NCBI GenBank assembly: GCA_001586965.3
Contig: LUCW03001942.1
Location: forward strand, 1 to 40,000
Direction: 5' to 3'
From: Sphaeroforma sirkka
Lineage: Eukaryota; Opisthokonta; Ichthyosporea; Ichthyophonida
DNA: 40,000 bases
Shown here in pieces: positions 1 to 8,597 of the stretch. Every line of letters begins with the position of its first letter. The first letter of the stretch is position 1. A program made the translations under genes and the position numbers. Under the pieces are notes generated by a model. It ran no database searches. It saw only the letters and a program-made list of their open reading frames with translations, and had not been told where the DNA came from.

Positions 1-26
1 TTTGGAAATATTTAGAGCTTGTACTA

Positions 27-272
27 TGTAGTAAGTTTACGCGAGATAACTGTATTCAACGTTCTCCCTCCTCAGGAGGGGACGTTGTTCATTTATTAGT
101 AATTATAAACAGTAATCCTAACATGACTGACTCTTAAATGAGTCATTAGTCATGTGCTGTAAAACCAGCAAAACCTTAAAACCCAGTTTATCAGATTATT
201 CTGATAAACTGTAAAACTTGTAATAAACCTAAAAATAATCAAATAAATATAAGTACTTGTATTCTGACCACA
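27..272 (-). repeat. 3' LTR of element 1 (246 bp)
   Basis: It starts TGTAGTAAG and ends GACCACA on the plus strand, and matches 8287-8534 with three substitutions and four one-base indels by eye. Read in the element's sense (minus), it begins TGTGGTCAG, has an AATAAA near its 3' part, and carries three inverted repeats (plus-strand 184-211, 123-153 and 58-88). The first has perfect 12-bp arms. Confidence 0.93.
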
Positions 273-284
273 ACCCCCCAAACT
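273..284 (-). other. Polypurine tract of element 1
   Basis: On the minus strand the bases just before the 3' LTR read TTTGGGGGGT, then TGTGGTCAG. A run of six G directly against the LTR is what plus-strand priming of an LTR retroelement needs, and it independently confirms the element's orientation. Confidence 0.75.
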
Positions 285-985
285 GAAGCACTGAACAAAG
301 CAGTGTGCCAGTTTCCGAGATGATAAGAATAGCATAGTACCTTATGTGCTGGCATTGTCCTCGAGAGCTAGAGCATTGTGCTGGCATTTATCCTCAGAGA
401 GCTAGAGCATTGTGCTGGCATTTTACCTCAGAGAGCTAGAGGACCTGATGTGTACGTCTCGAGCGACCCGTCGTGTTTGAATTCTTGAAGCTACTGTTCA
501 TCTGTGTCAGCATATAGGAGTTTGGCAAGTACAATATAGGACTGTATTTGTGTCGGAGAAAAACTGCCAGTGGCAGAAACCGTGCAAACCATTAACCCGC
601 TGTTTCAAAAAACAATGCCCAAGGAGTTGTTTGATTGATTTCGCTGTGTTATAATTCGAAGCAAGAGTGGCTCATTTAACCTCGCGAGCTTGAGCCGCTG
701 ACGATTTTCCCTCGCGAGCTCGAGTGTTAACCGTTTATTCTCGCGAGCTCGAGTGGCTGGTTTATACTCGGGAGCTAGAGTCGCTGCTTTTTATACTCAA
801 GAGCTCGAGTGGCTGGTTTATACTGGGAGCCAGAGTTGCTGGTTTATACTGGGAGCTAGAGTCGCTGCTTTTTTTATACTCAAGAGCTCGAGTGGCTGGT
901 TTATACTCGGGAGCTAGAGTTGCTGGTTTATGCTCCAGAGCTTGAGCTCGATATCCGAGAACAAAGTTATATTGAAGATAAAGTA
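285..985 (-). repeat. 3' non-coding region of element 1 with about 13 GAGCTNGAG repeats
   Basis: Between the integrase stop and the polypurine tract there is no credible gene. Instead a short palindromic core (GAGCTCGAG, GAGCTAGAG and variants) recurs about 13 times: three copies at 362-440 followed by GCATTGTGCTGGCATTT, then about ten at 684-945 spaced roughly 25-35 bp by TGGCTGGTTTATACTC-like text. Short open frames here are by-products of the repeat. The repeats could bind host or element factors or just be a slipped tandem array. Confidence 0.7.
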
Positions 986-2086
986 TTAGAACTGTGCACG
1001 TTGGCGCTTACGTGTCCGTGTCTGCGAAGCTTTGTGGTAGGCCGCGATATCGTTGGCATCATCAAAAGCTTCTGCTGTTTCCCACTTTGGTTCGCCTTCT
1101 CGCCATCTCACCAGGTATTCTAATTTCCCCGTCTCATCATTCGTACGATGTGTGATAATATGGCGAAACTCAACCCCTCCTTCGGTCCATAAGTCTTCGT
1201 TAATTGGTGGGTCCGTGCGTCTATGCACTAAACGGAGGAGTTCCACCCGTACCGGTTTGGTCTTGAATTCTGGTGGGGCGGAACCATCCTTGTTCGCTAA
1301 CTCGTAGCGTTGGCCGTGTCTAGCTTTGACTACATATGGTCCAAACAATGGCCGCATAGCCTTCGTTGTTCGGCCTTCTGATCGTACCATGACCACATCT
1401 CCTTCGTCGAAATGTACCAAGTCGTGAGCATGCAGGCGGTCAAATGTCGTTGTAAGCTTGCCTGTATACTTCTTGGTAATGTGGTGGAGGGTCGGCAATA
1501 TAGTGTCCTGTAACTGGTCTAATCGTTGTGCCCAGGTGTCATTTGTCATCGGCTGAGAATCCGGTAACTCGTCCGTGAAATCGGCGAACGGAACATGGCG
1601 GCGGCCAAAGTACACGCTAAACGGTGCACTCTTATGGCGACGGGATATCCGAAGGTTCTGGTATAGCATCGTAAACGGAAGGCGTTCGTCCCATCGAAGG
1701 GGAACTGCCTCACAGCATTGTCGAATAGAACGTGTAATCTCCTTGTGACGTCGTTCTGCCGCGCCCAGCACTTGGGGTCGATATGGTGGAGACACCTTAT
1801 GTAGCATCCCCACTTCCTGGACCAGAAGCTCCACTAACTTGTTGGTGAACTCCTTCCCCATGTCTGTTTGGATCTTACGGGGAAACCATGTTCGCCAAAA
1901 AATCTCTATGAGTGTCTGTGTCGTGGTTTCCTTTGTCTTGTCCTGTGTGGCTCGAAGGATAGAATAGCCTGTGGCGATGTCTAAGACGTGAAGAATATAA
2001 TTGTTCTTGCGTCTGGACTCCAGTGGCATCGGGATGTAGTCCACTTGAATATGGTCCCACGGGTAGCGTGCATCGATGCTAATCAT
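986..2086 (-). CDS. Element 1 integrase core plus C-terminal chromodomain
   Basis: Integrase inserts the double-stranded cDNA into host DNA. The frame carries the catalytic triad: Asp in QVDYIP (about 2040), Asp in QTDMGKEF (about 1860) and Glu in GAAERRHKE (about 1750), with the usual PPYRPQ run before the Glu. A GPY-like stretch (GPYVVKARHGQRYELANKDG) follows. The last 60 residues (IITHR, YLVRWREG, KWETAEAF, ANDIAAYHK) match the chromodomain consensus, a chromatin-reading fold that steers chromovirus integration. The frame is open for 366 codons without a break. Its first in-frame ATG (2086) lies inside the polyprotein and is not a real start: the preceding zinc-finger segment is in another frame. 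Confidence 0.9.
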   Translation of the reverse strand: MISIDARYPWDHIQVDYIPMPLESRRKNNYILHVLDIATGYSILRATQDKTKETTTQTLIEIFWRTWFPRKIQTDMGKEFTNKLVELLVQEVGMLHKVSPPYRPQVLGAAERRHKEITRSIRQCCEAVPLRWDERLPFTMLYQNLRISRRHKSAPFSVYFGRRHVPFADFTDELPDSQPMTNDTWAQRLDQLQDTILPTLHHITKKYTGKLTTTFDRLHAHDLVHFDEGDVVMVRSEGRTTKAMRPLFGPYVVKARHGQRYELANKDGSAPPEFKTKPVRVELLRLVHRRTDPPINEDLWTEGGVEFRHIITHRTNDETGKLEYLVRWREGEPKWETAEAFDDANDIAAYHKASQTRTRKRQRAQF

Positions 2087-2612
2087 CGGTGGAAACCTTT
2101 ACGAAGTGTGTCCTGTCCCAAACATGTGCCACATTGCCGCTTAACTTCTGTGGCTAACTCAAGTGCCCCTGGCCAAAATGTGACCGTTCTGACGAAGTTG
2201 TTGGACCTGTGTCCGCCGCCCCATGATGTCCTTTTTCGTGTTGCGCTTGCGTGAGTTGCGTACGACGCTGTTTCTCCGCCGGACCTCGCTTGTGCAAACG
2301 CCGGTTGACCCTCTGCATCTGCCAGTGCCACTGAGATTTCTCGCGCTGTGTCTAAGCACATGACATATTTTGTATGCTTTGGTTCTGCAAAACCAAGTCG
2401 CTGTGAAAAACAGCGGGTCCAGTTTGAATCCATTGGGAGGACCCACCTGTGCTACTACGGTATGACCCCATGGTGTCTTCCCACATGCGTACTTAGCGTA
2501 CTTGAGGAACGTGTGTGGTGTCCGTGGTACCAGCACCGGTTCTGTTCTGCAATAATTGTTTGAACAGGTCGAACCATGGTGCTCTTGGTACCCATGGTAG
2601 ACATACTTATCA
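2087..2612 (-). pseudogene. Element 1: end of Dam-like domain and integrase zinc-finger region, frameshifted
   Basis: This joins the Dam-like domain to the integrase, but the recognisable peptides lie in different minus-strand frames. PWFDLFKQLLQN (about 2570) is in one. HTFLKYAKYACGKTPWGHT (about 2500-2450) is in a second and matches HTII-ending text in element 2 (DTFLYQ, QKTPWRH). The stretch ending KRQCGTCLGQ (about 2130-2085) is in a third and supplies the CxxC half of the HHCC zinc finger that precedes gypsy integrases. At least three single-base-type shifts are needed to read it as one protein. Confidence 0.7.
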
Positions 2613-3215
2613 GGCCCGTGCGCCGTCGGCTCGTATCTTGCGTAACATCCTGTGTATCTGTTCCCAAGGCGGGTTCATCCATCCATCGACTATCGACCAG
2701 TCGTGGGCAAACGCTCCTTCCCCATCATCCTTCGTCCAGAACCGAGGAAGCTGAGCGTTGGTTGGGTCCGCAAATACATCTATGTCATTCGGTCCAAAGT
2801 GTTGTTGCGCTTGTTCAAAGTAACTAGGGAACAACTGCCAGCCGTCTGTATACATTATTTCGAGTTCGTCCTGCTCCGCTGTCCCCTCGTGTACTCTACT
2901 TAACATGTCCGGGAGCACATTTGTCTCTCCTGGTATATGCGATATGGTAAAGTTGAATGGCGCGATGATATGATGCCATCTCTGAAGCATCGGATTAAGC
3001 TTGAGCTGTGTGTTCATATACACAAGGGCCTTGTGGTCCGTGAAGACCGCAAACCGTTGCCCATCCAAGTATTCCCTGAAATGTGTCAGTCCATATACCA
3101 ATGCCAGTAACTCCTTCATAGGTGTGGCGTAGTTCTGTTGCGCATGGTTCAGAGTCTTACTAAAGAACATTAAGTAATGTTTCTTACCGTTGACCCATTG
3201 AATAGCGCTCCCCTA
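2610..3215 (-). CDS. Element 1 RNase H followed by Dam-like adenine-methyltransferase-like domain
   Basis: RNase H removes the RNA strand during reverse transcription. Its first Asp motif (DASDYGLG) is at the end of the preceding frame near 3216-3239; one base lost or gained near 3215 joins it to this frame. Here follow SKTLNHAQQNYATPMKELLA, TDHKALVYMN and the closing NVLPDMLSRV. After a short spacer comes text that is not RNase H: FGPNDIDVFADPTNAQLPRF, then AFAHDW and WMNPPWEQI. That order (FG..D.D.FA...NAQ, D.AF..DW, NPPW) is the signature of phage-type DNA N6-adenine methyltransferases (Dam, the domain known from DIRS retroelements). The frame stops at 2610 inside this domain. Confidence 0.82.
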
Positions 3216-4788
3216 AACCGTAATCGCTAGCGTCGGTTTCCAAGTTCAGAGGAATGCCGTCGACCGGAAAGTGTAACGCCACAGCATTCACCACTGCGTC
3301 CTTCATTGCCTGCCACGCCTGTGCATGTCTCTCCTCCCAACGATCACCTATCAACTCCTTTGGTTTGAGTTTGCAAAATTCGCGCAAGGGTGCAACCGTG
3401 TTCGCGAAATTAGGCAGATGTTCGTGGAGGTAATTTGTTAAACCCAACGCCGAGGCTATATCTTTGTATCGTAGTGGTGTGGGCCAGTCGATCAGCTTGG
3501 CCTGCTTTTCATGGTCAATGTCAATGCCTTGTGCCGATACTTTCTTCCCTAGGATCATGACTTCGGAGATAGCGAAGTGGCACTTGGCAGGGTTAAGCTT
3601 AAAACTGTGGTATGTTAAGCGTTGTATCACCTTCTGCACCGTCCTAACGTGTTCGTCATAACCGTCACTGGCGATAACTATGTCATCGATATAGTGGTGA
3701 ACCGGTAAGCCATCAAGTATTGTACTCAAGGTACGTTGGAACTGCTGCGTGAGTACATGAAGACCGAACGGTGCTGATGTGAACGAGTACTGATAACGTT
3801 CGTGTGTAAAACTAAATAAGTATTGTGAGTCTGGATGGATGGGCAGCCTGTGGTATACAGCCGATATGTCCAGCGTCGTATAGTACTTCTTACTCTTGAG
3901 GCGAGATATGAGTTCGTTGACCTTGGGGATCAGGAACTGGTCACCAGGAATAAGCGCGTTAACGGCACGCATGTCTAAACACACGCGTACCTTCTTGACG
4001 TTGCCTTCCGCATCGAATGTCGGTACCGCAAGGAGAGGAAGATTAACAGTCGTTGGTGTCGTTCGTTTCGTGATCACCAAATCCGTCAACCACTTCTTCA
4101 CTTGTTCATCCACATAGGGGAGCCATCGATCGGATACGAAGTTACGCGCCGATCGCCGCATCTGCAACGCTTGTTCATGGGTTACTGGGATGGTTACCTC
4201 ACTCCCTTCCAGACGACAGCGCGCGTTGTCGGCAATTTTCGCATTGGCTTCCAAATCCTGTGCCAACCGTTCGCGTACGTCGACGGGTTCCGTCGTGTTA
4301 GGTGCTTGTCGGCGTGGTATGGGTTCGAGGAGCTCTTCTAGTTCTGTGGGGTCTATTGGTGCAAGTGGCGATTGGATACCGCCTATGTATAGGCCCAAGC
4401 CTTTCAGCATATCTTGCCCCACTATAACATCTATACCCGTCGGCAAGTTCATCAATTCTAATGAACCGTCGATAATTCTGGTACCGTACCTTATAGGTAC
4501 CACTTCCGTCGTCCCCAGTCGAGGAGTTCGCACCGCCTTGTCAGCTAAATATATAAATGACCCAGGTGGTGCCGGAGTTATTGGTCGGCCAAGGAGGTCT
4601 GCGGATGTCTGTGAGATACAACTTCTATTTGCTCCCGTGTCTATCAAGGCTTTGAACGTACGTCCGTTGATTTGTACTTGAATATAGACTCGGTTGTCTG
4701 ACGTCAGCAATGGGTCTTGTATTGCCATCACTGCTCCAATCGTGGTAACAAATATGAAGCTCCTATCCGACTCAGACACCCTCACCAC
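3184..4788 (-). CDS. Element 1 protease and reverse transcriptase
   Basis: The retropepsin active site is ALIDTGANRSCIS (DTG codons at 4633-4641), followed by a flap region and the hydrophobic GIDVIVGQDML motif. The reverse transcriptase follows: LPLLAVPTFDAEG, VRVCLDMRAVNALIPGD, TTLDISAVYHRLPIHP, FTSAPFGLHVLTQQFQRTL and the catalytic YIDD (3682-3693). The thumb and connection lead into the first RNase H motif DASDYGLG. The frame is open for 534 codons. It has no ATG at its 5' edge: it is the direct continuation, after a TGA at 4789-4791, of the frame upstream, so it is a polyprotein segment and not a separate gene. Confidence 0.92.
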   Translation of the reverse strand: MVRVSESDRSFIFVTTIGAVMAIQDPLLTSDNRVYIQVQINGRTFKALIDTGANRSCISQTSADLLGRPITPAPPGSFIYLADKAVRTPRLGTTEVVPIRYGTRIIDGSLELMNLPTGIDVIVGQDMLKGLGLYIGGIQSPLAPIDPTELEELLEPIPRRQAPNTTEPVDVRERLAQDLEANAKIADNARCRLEGSEVTIPVTHEQALQMRRSARNFVSDRWLPYVDEQVKKWLTDLVITKRTTPTTVNLPLLAVPTFDAEGNVKKVRVCLDMRAVNALIPGDQFLIPKVNELISRLKSKKYYTTLDISAVYHRLPIHPDSQYLFSFTHERYQYSFTSAPFGLHVLTQQFQRTLSTILDGLPVHHYIDDIVIASDGYDEHVRTVQKVIQRLTYHSFKLNPAKCHFAISEVMILGKKVSAQGIDIDHEKQAKLIDWPTPLRYKDIASALGLTNYLHEHLPNFANTVAPLREFCKLKPKELIGDRWEERHAQAWQAMKDAVVNAVALHFPVDGIPLNLETDASDYGLGERYSMGQR

Positions 4789-5055
4789 TCATGCATGATC
4801 GGCTACCGACTCCCACGTCTCATAGGTGTGGTTTGGTGTTGACGTCATGTGCTCGAAGTCTTCGTAAAGGATCGTGTTGATATGAATCTCTGTAGCTTCC
4901 GATGGTGGAGCCAAGTCTTCGTCCTGTGTAATCGCATTCACCTGTACTTGAGGCGTCGGACGTATTGTAACTACGTCTCTAGTCTGGGATGTATTCTGCC
5001 CCTGTCCTGCGGTTGACGTTGTGGACGGTCTGTGTACCGATTGTACGTCCCTCAA
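4789..5055 (-). CDS. Element 1 gag-protease linker, ended by an in-frame TGA
   Basis: This 88-codon frame is rich in Thr, Gln, Asp and Glu, with no domain I recognise. It ends in TGA at 4791-4789, and the protease-RT frame continues directly after it in the same phase. The stop could be a mutation, or a programmed readthrough point between gag and pol as in some retroelements. The many other lesions in this copy favour a mutation. Confidence 0.55.
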   Translation of the reverse strand: MRDVQSVHRPSTTSTAGQGQNTSQTRDVVTIRPTPQVQVNAITQDEDLAPPSEATEIHINTILYEDFEHMTSTPNHTYETWESVADHA

Positions 5056-5675
5056 AGGACGGTTGTTGTCGTATAGCCTTGCCCGACCCTCTGCGCTTAC
5101 CGCTTGCGACGCCCTGAAATGATGACACCGTGGATGTGCCTACCACCTGGTGGCGCCTGTGCCTGGCACCCCGCACAAGTCGTTGGTACCGTAGGTTGGG
5201 GCCGTTGAGTCCAATTCTGCGTTTGTCGTCTACTCGTCTGTAGGTTGGGGCGGCTATTGGTGTGGTCGCGACTTCCATTGGTCGTCGGGGCCCTCGCGGT
5301 TGTTGCGACCCTGGAAACGTGCTGTCGTACGTTGCTGTGCATCCTGAATGTCAGGGCTCAACAGCTGTATAAGCTCGTGTGTCTCCATCAGTTGCCATTT
5401 GGGATGCAACTGTAGAGTACGTTCATACGTACGGCCGTTGAGAGCTTCTTCTAACAGTTGTACAATGCAGTGGTTCACTAAATTCTGTTGAAGTCGGCAT
5501 CTGTCTGGCACCGTTCACGTGCCCTCCTATGGTTCTCCATGAGCTGTGTCATTTGTTCCATAAGAGGAGTGTGCATGTTCCGACTTTGGCCCTTGGCTAA
5601 CTTGCGAAACGCGGATCGACAGTGGCTTGTGTTTCGTGCGAACAGATCTGTTCGATCTGTAGCTGAGGTGTGCAT
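4979..5675 (-). pseudogene. Element 1 C-terminal gag, broken over several frames
   Basis: Gag-like text continues from the main gag frame but jumps frame: about 5675-5480 (TPLMEQMTQLMENHRRARER), about 5500-5254 (VNHCIVQLLEEALNGRTYER, then an Arg/Gln/Asn-rich tail), and 5342-5097 or 5278-4979. One frame near 5190 holds a Cys/His cluster, CAGCQAQAPPGGRHIHG, which may be a decayed zinc knuckle; it lacks the last Cys of the CCHC pattern. Gag packages the element RNA. The breaks look like one-base insertions or deletions. Confidence 0.6.
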
Positions 5676-7030
5676 GTCTTCAACCGTTCAGAGTTGTCGC
5701 GGATGTAGTCCAGCGTTGACTTCTCCGCCTTGAAGTAAGATAGTACCTTATGAAACCATGTAAGGTTCCAACTCTCGTCCAGCCCTGCGATTTGTGCGTT
5801 CTTGAACGCCTCGAGGAGAGCCCCTCTTGTGTCCCGTTCCATAATATCATGTAGGTAGTATCTGTTCGACGGCCAATCAGGCCACGTACGTGGTGAAGGT
5901 ACGGGACGCTTCTCTACCGGTCGGGACTCTAATGTAGCTCGAAGTGTCTCAATCACGCCCCGAAGAGCTTCAGCTCGAGCCGTGTTATTCTCCTCGATTG
6001 CTTGGCATAGCTCGTCACTTAAATGTAGTATCCGTGCGTGTAGCGCCTGTCGCCTTTTCTCGATACTAGCCGGTGTGGGCGGAGGCACTGTTGTCTCCTT
6101 CTCTTGTCGTTTAGGTGTCTGTACATATTCACTGGGCGCTACTTTCTCGCCCCACTGACGTTGCTGTTGTTGGCGCAGGTTCGTACTTAATCGGTCCTGT
6201 CTATTCTTCACCGCCTGCTTACCTTGAGGATTCTGTCTGGCTAATACTTGTTCATGTGCGAACTCTTGAAAAGTTGGTGTGTTCTCACTGGCAGACAGGG
6301 TATCATCCTCCTCGGTTGAACTGTCCTCTGACCCTGGTGATTTGTACCCGAGTCCATAAAACGGACGCTCACAGCCTTGAATTCGGAAGGTAGGGTTGTC
6401 TTCGTCCTCTGGTACTGCCTGTACCCGTTCGTGTGCGTCAGAAGAACTCTCCTTAGCGGCCGGCCCTATTGTAGTTCGTCCGGTGTTTATGCGCTGTAAC
6501 CTCTGTTCGTATTTTTCAAAGAGAGACTGTTGTTGTGTCATCAGCTCCGTGAGTTTCTGAGCTGACGATTGTTCCCGTGCCGTTTCCTTGTTGTTGGTAC
6601 GGTTCCGGTGACGCTTCCGCTTGTTAGGTGGGAGGCGTGGTGGGTCATTACTGGGAAATAAGGCCCCTGGAGTATCCCGAGACGAACGAGGGGACAGCCC
6701 TTCACTGGCTACCTGTTCACCAATAAAAGTCTGACTACTGTCCGCACGCAGGTCGGGTACTTCCTTGGTCTCACCCTCGAATATGACATCCTCGTCAGAT
6801 TGTGCAGGTCCATTTTTGTTTGCTGTTGGTGGCTGCTTGTCGTCCGCGGAAATAATGTGTGGAGCCCCAAGATGTGTCTGTTGTTGCCCCTCCAGCGCCT
6901 GACCTGAGTGCGGAGCGGAGCGTTCCGTATGGGACTGACGACGTTTAGTTCCACGTCGGTCGATATCATCTTCCTTGCGGCGCTCAGGATTCAAGAGTTG
7001 CTGTCTACGACTTTGGCGGGGGTAGGACAT
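5597..7030 (-). CDS. Element 1 gag (N-terminal and capsid part)
   Basis: This is the structural protein that forms the virus-like particle. The frame is open from 7108; the ATG at 7030 (MSYPRQSRRQQ) is preferred because it begins the basic, low-complexity N-terminus typical of gag, while the ATG at 7108 would add 26 hydrophobic residues. The first half is disordered and charged. A helical, Gln/Glu-rich middle follows (IEKRRQALHARILHLSDELC). The capsid-like end contains YYLHDIMERDTRGALLEAFK and WNLTWFHKVLSYFKAEKSTL. The frame stops at 5597 after a shift near 5660, and capsid text continues in the next frame. I infer gag from its position and composition; no conserved enzymatic motif is expected. 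Confidence 0.75.
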   Translation of the reverse strand: MSYPRQSRRQQLLNPERRKEDDIDRRGTKRRQSHTERSAPHSGQALEGQQQTHLGAPHIISADDKQPPTANKNGPAQSDEDVIFEGETKEVPDLRADSSQTFIGEQVASEGLSPRSSRDTPGALFPSNDPPRLPPNKRKRHRNRTNNKETAREQSSAQKLTELMTQQQSLFEKYEQRLQRINTGRTTIGPAAKESSSDAHERVQAVPEDEDNPTFRIQGCERPFYGLGYKSPGSEDSSTEEDDTLSASENTPTFQEFAHEQVLARQNPQGKQAVKNRQDRLSTNLRQQQQRQWGEKVAPSEYVQTPKRQEKETTVPPPTPASIEKRRQALHARILHLSDELCQAIEENNTARAEALRGVIETLRATLESRPVEKRPVPSPRTWPDWPSNRYYLHDIMERDTRGALLEAFKNAQIAGLDESWNLTWFHKVLSYFKAEKSTLDYIRDNSERLKTCTPQLQIEQICSHETQATVDPRFAS

Positions 7031-7108
7031 GGTTGGTGAGTTGTTTGTCAATGGAGAACTAGAAATGTGTGCGAATGAACTGATAGAGTACTGAATATAA
7101 ATATCCAT

Positions 7109-8286
7109 TTTCTATTAAATTTCATCCTTCAAACACATAACGTCTCGACATCGAACTCCGAGGAACTCGTGGGTTCCCTCGTGACTGTTTTATTTCCTAC
7201 ACTAACATAAGTAGTGTGGATAGTCTATATACTCTAACACTACCAGCTGTCTTACTCTTCATCCCACAATAACATATGGTTGAGTGCCTCATTAGTCGGA
7301 GCCACTTCTCGTTCTACTCCTCGCCAGCTCTTACTCCGGCCTAATGACGGCCTATTCGCAGGACCCTGTTGGGAACTTCCCTCATCGCTCCTCTTTTACT
7401 CTTCTTACCCGTGATGTCCTTGTCATGTGCTGTTGCGGTTGTTGGAATATGCTTCTTGATCTAAGAACGATTGCTCGTTATTGCACTCCTAAACTAAGCT
7501 GCCGTCAACCACACCTTCTGTGCATACTGTTGATCCTCTCCGTTGACCTGATTTATCTGGAAGTTCTAGTGATTTGAGTGTGTTCGCATATCATTTTCAC
7601 AATTTAACCTTGTATTTACTTGCATCGTTCGTGTTATGTGCGCCCCCACCCTTATATGCTCCTAATAACTCACAGGTGCTTACTTGTGTCTCTGTATGCT
7701 TCCTAATATCCCATTCTGAAAATTTTTTGTAAAATAATCTAGTATGCCGCTGATTCATTGCGTCATCGTACTAACCGAGTCGGTACTAACCATGTACATC
7801 TCCCATCTCTACTACACTACTGTGGATCCTAAAGAACTTTCTTCTAACAACTTCTTAAATACAATTTAAGCTCATTAGCTTGCAATTCGATTTGTACCTG
7901 TCTCACACTGAAAACAACCTTCCTACCTGTACTCACACATGTCTACTTATCTGTGGATTCTGACTGATTGTCTGATTTCGTCATTTGATCGTCGTGAGAC
8001 TTTCCTTGTTGACCCTGGTTAATGTTCTGCTTGATTGGAATGTTCGCTCTTCGGGTTCACTCGTATTAGTAGATTCTTTCTTCATCCTCGTCGTCAACAC
8101 GTCGTTAAACCAACGACCGGATAATCTAAATCGTTCATTTTGATGCGACATTCTCCGTTCGCATTGTCTTTTCAATTGTTATACTTATAATAAAAAAAAA
8201 ATATGTGCCAGCTACTGACTAATTCATATTCTGTAGCTTTCTCTGTAATTACTAATAAACTAACAACTTCTATGGTAAGTTAAAAA
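7109..8286 (-). other. Element 1 long 5' leader (about 1.18 kb), no gene seen
   Basis: This lies between the 5' LTR and gag. Plus-strand text is T- and C-rich with no ORF having an ATG and a recognisable product. Directly inside the 5' LTR the sense strand reads TTTTTAACTTACCATAGAAG, which does not begin TGG and so is not a standard primer-binding site for a tRNA 3' end. It contains a short inverted repeat (AACTT...AAGTT). The primer is unknown. Confidence 0.55.
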
Positions 8287-8534
8287 TGTAGTAAGTATAC
8301 GCGAGATAACTGTATCTCAACGTTCTCCCTCCTCAGGGAGGGGGACGTTGTTCATTTATTAGTAATTATAAACAGTAATCCTAAAATGACTGACTCTTAA
8401 ATGAGTCATTAGTCATGTGCTGTAAAACCAGCAAAACCCTAAAACCCAGTTTATCAGATTATTCTGATAAACTGTAAAACTTGTAATAAACCTAAAATAA
8501 TCAAATAAATATAAGTACTTGTATTCTGACCACA
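8287..8534 (-). repeat. 5' LTR of element 1 (248 bp)
   Basis: This is the partner of 27-272, about 97-98% alike by eye. The target-site copy ACTA follows at 8535-8538. The same three inverted repeats are present. As the upstream LTR of a minus-strand element it should carry the promoter; a TATA-like ACTTATATTTATT lies near its sense-strand start. Confidence 0.92.
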
Positions 8535-8597
8535 ACTAAAATATTTAAAATACAAATAAAAACCAATGTATTATCTCAATTGATCTTGATATTTTAG

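Larger units (their letters stand above)
27..8534 (-). mobile_element. Element 1: full-length Ty3/gypsy (chromovirus-type) LTR retrotransposon
   Basis: Two near-identical LTRs (27-272 and 8287-8534) begin TG and end CA. They are flanked by the same 4 bp, ACTA, at 23-26 and 8535-8538, which is a target-site duplication and so defines one insertion. All coding signal between them is on the minus strand, in the order gag (7030 down), protease, reverse transcriptase, RNase H, Dam-like domain, integrase, chromodomain (ending at 986). The 5' LTR is therefore the right-hand one, and a G-rich polypurine tract abuts the left-hand 3' LTR. The coding part changes frame at least seven times, so this copy is not expected to be autonomous. 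Integrase after RNase H plus a C-terminal chromodomain is the chromovirus arrangement. The insertion lies at the 5' edge of what remains of element 2. Confidence 0.93.
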
